From assembly GCA_946558465.1 (NCBI GenBank), contig CAMNTM010000002.1:1-64000 (forward strand): a DNA stretch of 64,000 nucleotides, read 5' to 3'. This stretch comes from an uncultured Lachnospiraceae bacterium. Lineage in GTDB: Bacteria > Bacillota > Clostridia > Lachnospirales > Lachnospiraceae. The notes under the pieces were generated by a model. The model did no database searches and was not told where the DNA came from. It was given only the letters and a program-made list of their open reading frames with translations. The translations under genes were made by a program, and so were the position numbers. Each line of letters opens with the position of its first letter. Within the stretch, counting starts at the first letter, position 1. This document shows, piece after piece, positions 59,621 to 64,000 of the stretch.

Positions 59621-61366
59621 ATGGCACGGAAGAAGAAAAACAATACATCCCCTGCTGCAAAAGATAAAGCCGCTTTGTACATCCGTGTTTCGACCGTATA
59701 TCAAATTGACAAGGACAGCTTGAAAGTGCAGGAACGGGAACTGATCCACTATACACAGCTGGTATTAAATATGGATGATTACGAGATCTTTCGAGACGCA
59801 GGATACTCGGCCAAGAACACCGACCGCCCGGATTATCAAAAAATGATGCAAAAGCTGCGCACCGGAGAGTTCTCTCATCTGGTTGTCTGGAAAATTGACC
59901 GTATCAGCCGGAATCTCCTGGATTTTGCGGAGATGTACGCCGAACTGAAGGACTTAGGCGTCACCTTTGTCAGCAAAAATGAACAATTTGACACTTCCTC
60001 CGCAATTGGGGAGGCCATGCTCAAGATTATTCTTGTTTTTGCGGAGCTGGAACGCCAGATGACCTCAGAGCGTGTTACGGCCGTCATGATATCCCGCGCG
60101 GAAAGCGGTTCCTGGAACGGAGGAAAAGTGCCGCTCGGATATATTTACGACAAGGAAACCAAATCCTTTGGAATCCACCCGGAGCAAGCCGAGGTTGTAA
60201 GACTAATTTACGACTCCTATGAGCGTATGCAGTCTTCTACTGCTGTGGCAAAGTTCCTGAACGAAAAAGGAATAACCACCAAGGCCGGCAACAAATGGAA
60301 CCCCTCTACGATCTGCCTGATTCTCCGTAATCCAGTTTACAAAGGCACCATGGTTTATAACAAACGCCGCATTTCAGTGACCGGAAAGCTAAAGCCGGAG
60401 GACGAATGGGTTACGGTTGAGAATCATCATGCGGCGATTATAGGTGCAGAGCAATTTGAACGCTGTCATGCCTTACTCAAGAAAAACAAGATTGGATCTG
60501 ATCGCTCTACCTATTTCCGCGGGAACTGCCATGTACTGGCCGGCCTCCTCTATTGCGATTACTGCGGTTCCATGATGGCAGCACAAATCGGAAAGCCGCT
60601 CAAATCAAAGGGTGGCATCATACCTAGCAACTATTCCTGCTACAACAAGCGTCATGGGCTATGTGAAAATCCGTTTACCAGCGATTCGACTCTGGGGCCG
60701 TTTATCTTGAATTATGTTGCAAATATGTATCGGATTCAGCGGACTTTTGGGAAGTCCACATCCATTGAAACTCTGGAAAAGAAGCTGCTTCGCGGGGAAG
60801 CATTCAAAGAGGTGGAACACATTGAGGCCAAGGGGCTAAACCAACTATATCAATCACTTAAGGCCCATGTATTTGCTGAAAACCCTGTTTTTTATGAGCC
60901 GAATCTCCCAGAACACGAAGCGACACCAGACCAAAAGGCGATTTATCTCGGCGAAAAAGCCAGCCATGAACGGGCGCTGCACAGGCTACATCAGCTATTC
61001 ATGTATGCCGATACAGACATGAGCGAAACGGAATATTTTGCAGAGAAAAACAAGCTTGAGGCAAAGATCAATGATATAATACAAAAGCTCGCACAATTGG
61101 AATCTGAGGAAACCGCCGACGTTTCCAGTGAGTACTTCACTGCATTAGTCAGTAATTTCATCCTGGAAAACAGTCTGAATGAGGAGCGGTATATTGATTA
61201 TTTCGCTCTTAAGAAAAAGATTGACCCTATGGAGCTGAAACTGTTTCTGAATGCGGTACTATCAAAGTGTTATATACGGCAGGGGCGTGTCGCCTCAATT
61301 ATTTTTCAAAACGGCTATGAGCACCGATTTATTTACAAGGACAAGGAGGCGAAGAAAAATGTCTAA
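59621..61366 (+). CDS. Large serine recombinase, first of an overlapping pair
   Basis: A 581-residue large serine recombinase: an N-terminal resolvase domain with nucleophile Ser24 in YIRVSTVYQ, the motif WKIDRISRNLLDF, and a recombinase domain (RLIYDSYERMQSSTAVAKFLN). A zinc ribbon (CDYCGSMMA ... CYNKRHGLCENP) and a long C-terminal coiled-coil region follow. It can mediate integration, excision or inversion. GAAAGGAG eight bases before the ATG at 59621 decides the start. Its last codons overlap the second serine recombinase by 8 bases. Confidence 0.92.
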   Translation: MARKKKNNTSPAAKDKAALYIRVSTVYQIDKDSLKVQERELIHYTQLVLNMDDYEIFRDAGYSAKNTDRPDYQKMMQKLRTGEFSHLVVWKIDRISRNLLDFAEMYAELKDLGVTFVSKNEQFDTSSAIGEAMLKIILVFAELERQMTSERVTAVMISRAESGSWNGGKVPLGYIYDKETKSFGIHPEQAEVVRLIYDSYERMQSSTAVAKFLNEKGITTKAGNKWNPSTICLILRNPVYKGTMVYNKRRISVTGKLKPEDEWVTVENHHAAIIGAEQFERCHALLKKNKIGSDRSTYFRGNCHVLAGLLYCDYCGSMMAAQIGKPLKSKGGIIPSNYSCYNKRHGLCENPFTSDSTLGPFILNYVANMYRIQRTFGKSTSIETLEKKLLRGEAFKEVEHIEAKGLNQLYQSLKAHVFAENPVFYEPNLPEHEATPDQKAIYLGEKASHERALHRLHQLFMYADTDMSETEYFAEKNKLEAKINDIIQKLAQLESEETADVSSEYFTALVSNFILENSLNEERYIDYFALKKKIDPMELKLFLNAVLSKCYIRQGRVASIIFQNGYEHRFIYKDKEAKKNV

Positions 61367-62960
61367 AGCAGCGCTCTATGTGCGTGTATCCACTGTTATG
61401 CAGCTGGACAAGGAAAGCAGGGGTGTACAAAAGAATGACCTGATCCGTTACTGTGAAGATATTCTAGGAATTATGGATTATGAAATATTTGAGGACGCCG
61501 GCTTTTCTGCCGGCTCCACCGACCGTCCGGATTATCAGGAAATGCTGCGGCGAATACGAACCGGCGAGTTTACACACCTGCTTGTCTGGAAAATCGACCG
61601 AGTCAGCCGGAATATCATTGATTTCACTGAAATGTATCAGGAATTGCAGACGTTAAACGTTACTTTTATTAGTCTGGCAGAGCAATTTGATACTTCCAGT
61701 ATTGTGGGACAGGCTTTGCTGAAAATGATATTGATTTTTGCGGAGCTGGAAAGGCACAACGCCGCTGAAAGGTCAAAAGCTGTTCTGCTTTCAAAGGCAG
61801 AGGCCGGAGAGTACACCGGCTTCCATATCCCCTTTGGATATCGTCGGAATCCAAAAACAAAAGAATATTCTGTTGAAGAGCCGGAGGCCAACATCCTCCG
61901 CACTATTTTCGATATGTTTGACCAAGGAATCACAATCTACACAATTGCCAAACACCTCAACAGCCTTCCTCTGTCAAAACGAATCAAAAACAAATGGGAA
62001 ATGACTACAATTGAGAGAATGCTGACAAACATCTCTTATACCGGTGCGCTTCGATACAATTATCGCAGCTACACCTCGAAAAAGGAACGAGTGATAAATG
62101 ACGAAAAGGATTTGGTTCTTGTGGAAAATGATCATCCGGCTATTATCTCCAGCGAACTATTTGAGCGATGTCAGCAGCGATATACTGAGAGGAAAAACAT
62201 GGTCTATCATGTACGTAAGCCGCTTTTTGCAGATTTATTGACGTGTACCACACATAAGATTCCGCTCTCGTGGGAAAAAGAAAATGCTCGCAAGTTTTCA
62301 TCACCGGCTACTTATTGGTGTCCACACTGTCCGAAAAACAACTTTACAGATGAAGAAGTCGGCAGTTTTATCATGAATTATCTTCTCAATCTGCTAAGGG
62401 CATGTGGGCAGATCTCCCCCTCCACTTCTCCTTTGGCACTAAAAAGGATGCTACTTCGTGGTAAAGATTTTGATGGAATGGCAGCACTTACCAATGCTGA
62501 AGAAATCAAACGTTCATTGTTAGGAAGTGGTTCCGCAAATGGAGATATTCAAGATAAGCAGCGGAAGTTGAGATTTGAGATGCAGATGAAAGAACGGGAA
62601 TTAGAACGGATGGCATCTTCTGGAACAGATAATTCTGATATATCAGGCGATCGGATGGAGCTTCTTAAAGAAGCGATAAAAAAGCTATCTGCGGAACTAC
62701 AACATTTAGAAAATAGCAACGGTATACAATCCGTCCCACAGGTTGACTATTTGAAAACGTGCTATGATTTTTACTTCCAGCATAACCTATACCATCTTTC
62801 CGATATTGATTTCTCGGACTGTGTGAAAAACATTCCATTCTATGACTTGAAACACTTTTTTCATGATGTGATCAAGAAAATATATGTAGAAAGTGGGAAG
62901 ATTAAAGCAATTGAGTTTCGTATTGAGCAGGAGAAGTACAAGATTCACACATTTAGCTGA
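61359..62960 (+). CDS. Large serine recombinase, second of an overlapping pair
   Basis: A 533-residue paralogue of the first, with nucleophile Ser11 in YVRVSTVMQ, WKIDRVSRNIIDF, and the same recombinase domain. The zinc ribbon is altered (LLTCTTHKIPLSWE then WCPHCPKN), so the cysteine spacing differs from the first protein. It is 8 bases overlapped by the preceding gene and translationally coupled. The pair recalls CcrA/CcrB, where two serine recombinases act together on one site; that parallel is inferred from layout only. Confidence 0.92.
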   Translation: MSKAALYVRVSTVMQLDKESRGVQKNDLIRYCEDILGIMDYEIFEDAGFSAGSTDRPDYQEMLRRIRTGEFTHLLVWKIDRVSRNIIDFTEMYQELQTLNVTFISLAEQFDTSSIVGQALLKMILIFAELERHNAAERSKAVLLSKAEAGEYTGFHIPFGYRRNPKTKEYSVEEPEANILRTIFDMFDQGITIYTIAKHLNSLPLSKRIKNKWEMTTIERMLTNISYTGALRYNYRSYTSKKERVINDEKDLVLVENDHPAIISSELFERCQQRYTERKNMVYHVRKPLFADLLTCTTHKIPLSWEKENARKFSSPATYWCPHCPKNNFTDEEVGSFIMNYLLNLLRACGQISPSTSPLALKRMLLRGKDFDGMAALTNAEEIKRSLLGSGSANGDIQDKQRKLRFEMQMKERELERMASSGTDNSDISGDRMELLKEAIKKLSAELQHLENSNGIQSVPQVDYLKTCYDFYFQHNLYHLSDIDFSDCVKNIPFYDLKHFFHDVIKKIYVESGKIKAIEFRIEQEKYKIHTFS

Positions 62961-62974
62961 CAACCCTATACTGC

Positions 62975-63009
62975 AAAGAGGAGATTACCTTTTCGGTTAT
63001 CTCCCCTTT
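62975..63009 (+). terminator. Terminator-like hairpin after the serine recombinases
   Basis: AAAGAGGAGATTACC pairs with GGTTATCTCCCCTTT (two mismatches) around TTTTC (62975-63009). The following TGTGTAA is not T-rich, so termination may be partial. It lies 15 bases past the stop. Confidence 0.55.
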
Positions 63010-63086
63010 GTGTAATGGGATGTTAAAAGCACTAGGAGAAATTCAAAATTTACATTTATATTATCAGATAAACATTAACCTGATAA

Positions 63087-64000
63087 TTATCGCAAATGTT
63101 TTTTTCTTTCAATCATTGCCAATATAGGAGCATTTTCTTTTCCGAACGGAATAATTGGTTCATCAGTTGGGAGTATCGAACACTCAGTTAACCAATCAGT
63201 CTCCTGCACGTCACACGCGTCACATATCATAATACTTTCAAGATTCTTATGTATCATGAGATCTTGATAAACTTGAGGTTGAGCCGTAATATCTCGAATA
63301 TATGAAGGGCATATCGAGAAACTCTTTACTATTTGTAATTCATGTTCGAACATTTTAAGATTAACATCACTGTTCGGTTCCATTGTATGAAATCTTACTG
63401 GCATCGCTATAATCTGCGAATTCTTCATATCATTATGCGAAAAACCTAGCTGACAGACAATTACACGGTACCAATATGGATGCCTCTTATTGATTCCCTT
63501 TATTATGCGGATACCAATTTTGTTCTTATCATCGTTATTTACGATATCCTTAATCCAATCTTGAAAAATATTTCTGCAAGTGGTTTTTGTAAATGCCAAT
63601 GATATAACAGGTGGAAAGGCATGTAATGGACTTACCATGAAAAGAACACCCTTCCAATCACAGATATTCCATAGTGGAACATTTATGACCGAAGAAGTGA
63701 TAATGTCTGCGTTACTGATATTTTTTAAATCCATATTCTCTGGTGGTTTACCATGATGCACTATTTCTGGAACAATAGGCTCTACTTTATCTTCTATAAG
63801 ATTTATATTTACACCAGTTATTTGAGATTTTTTAGTGCGCTTCATTGGCAAGGCTTCAAAATCATGTATAACGGACTTGAAAGAGAATGCATTCTTTCCA
63901 AGGGTTTCCATGCCATAAAAGACACTATTAGAAAAAGCTTGTGAACGATCAAAAGCAGCATCACTTTTAATCATTTTTTCTACTTTTTCCAATTCAGAGC
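63087..64000 (-). CDS. Hypothetical protein, 5' end beyond the window
   Basis: About 304 residues are visible, reading LEKVEKMIKSDAAFDRSQAF near the edge, with the frame still open at base 64000. The protein contains IIKGINKRHPYWYRVIVCQL, SFSICPSYIRDITAQPQ and a Cys-x-x-Cys pair (MICDACDVQETDWLTEC) near the C-terminus. No motif I can name is present. It is on the opposite strand to the serine recombinases, just past their terminator, and could be cargo of the same element. Confidence 0.6.
   Translation of the reverse strand, partial: SELEKVEKMIKSDAAFDRSQAFSNSVFYGMETLGKNAFSFKSVIHDFEALPMKRTKKSQITGVNINLIEDKVEPIVPEIVHHGKPPENMDLKNISNADIITSSVINVPLWNICDWKGVLFMVSPLHAFPPVISLAFTKTTCRNIFQDWIKDIVNNDDKNKIGIRIIKGINKRHPYWYRVIVCQLGFSHNDMKNSQIIAMPVRFHTMEPNSDVNLKMFEHELQIVKSFSICPSYIRDITAQPQVYQDLMIHKNLESIMICDACDVQETDWLTECSILPTDEPIIPFGKENAPILAMIERKKHLR

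Noticed and set aside
1-64000. CRISPR array, rRNA operon or complete insertion sequence
   Set aside because: No regularly spaced short repeats with unique spacers, no rRNA-like stretches and no DDE transposase were seen. The only tandem repeats are the 97-bp and the 19-base arrays.

Overview
The window reads as chromosome of a low-to-mid-GC Gram-positive anaerobe of the Clostridia, most likely a gut Lachnospiraceae. The evidence is a leucine T-box ahead of leuS, strong AGGAGG ribosome binding sites, DUF1836 and YerC/TrpR-like regulators, a fused cobA-hemD gene, and many small family-typical proteins. No rRNA, tRNA, CRISPR array or complete insertion sequence was seen. Species cannot be assigned from the sequence alone.

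Layout. (1) 1-14.1 kb is accessory and mosaic: VOC and HIT proteins; a two-component/ABC transporter resistance locus (response regulator, kinase, ATPase, FtsX-type permease) interrupted by AT-rich chloramphenicol acetyltransferase, SnoaL-like and small genes; relics of another response regulator and of a conjugative-element HTH gene; then MarR-TauE, EamA, DUF1810, GNAT and HTH genes. Both transcription units of the two-component/ABC locus carry the same 11-base operator at identical spacing from the -10 box. (2) 14.1-48.9 kb is mostly ordinary core: rlmD, a NYN/LOTUS protein, pcrA, a heterodimeric ABC exporter, DUF1836, yerC, a PHP phosphoesterase, leuS with its T-box, RidA, trkA-trkH, an EF-G paralogue, tyrA-aroA, the siroheme/haem segment sirC-hemC-cobA/hemD-hemB, a diguanylate cyclase and a Cu/Zn SOD-like protein. 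Three perfect-period 97-bp tandem repeats sit between the T-box and leuS. (3) 49-64 kb is an AT-rich island: membrane proteins of unknown function, a SEC-C/HNH-like protein, an HTH regulator, an AbiE-type toxin-antitoxin pair, degraded recombinase and zinc-ribbon genes, and a five-recombinase module.

The most unusual feature is 56.2-63.0 kb. Three tandem tyrosine-recombinase genes point left: one with only the DNA-binding half, one full length but with three of its conserved catalytic residues replaced, and one intact. Divergent from them are two overlapping large serine recombinases. A terminator-like hairpin lies in the shared 282-bp control region. The arrangement resembles a recombinase-in-trio placed back to back with a CcrA/CcrB-like pair, and I know of no named system with this layout.

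Several start codons were moved from the longest reading frame to the one with the best ribosome binding site; these are noted entry by entry. All functional calls rest on motifs and family resemblance read by eye.
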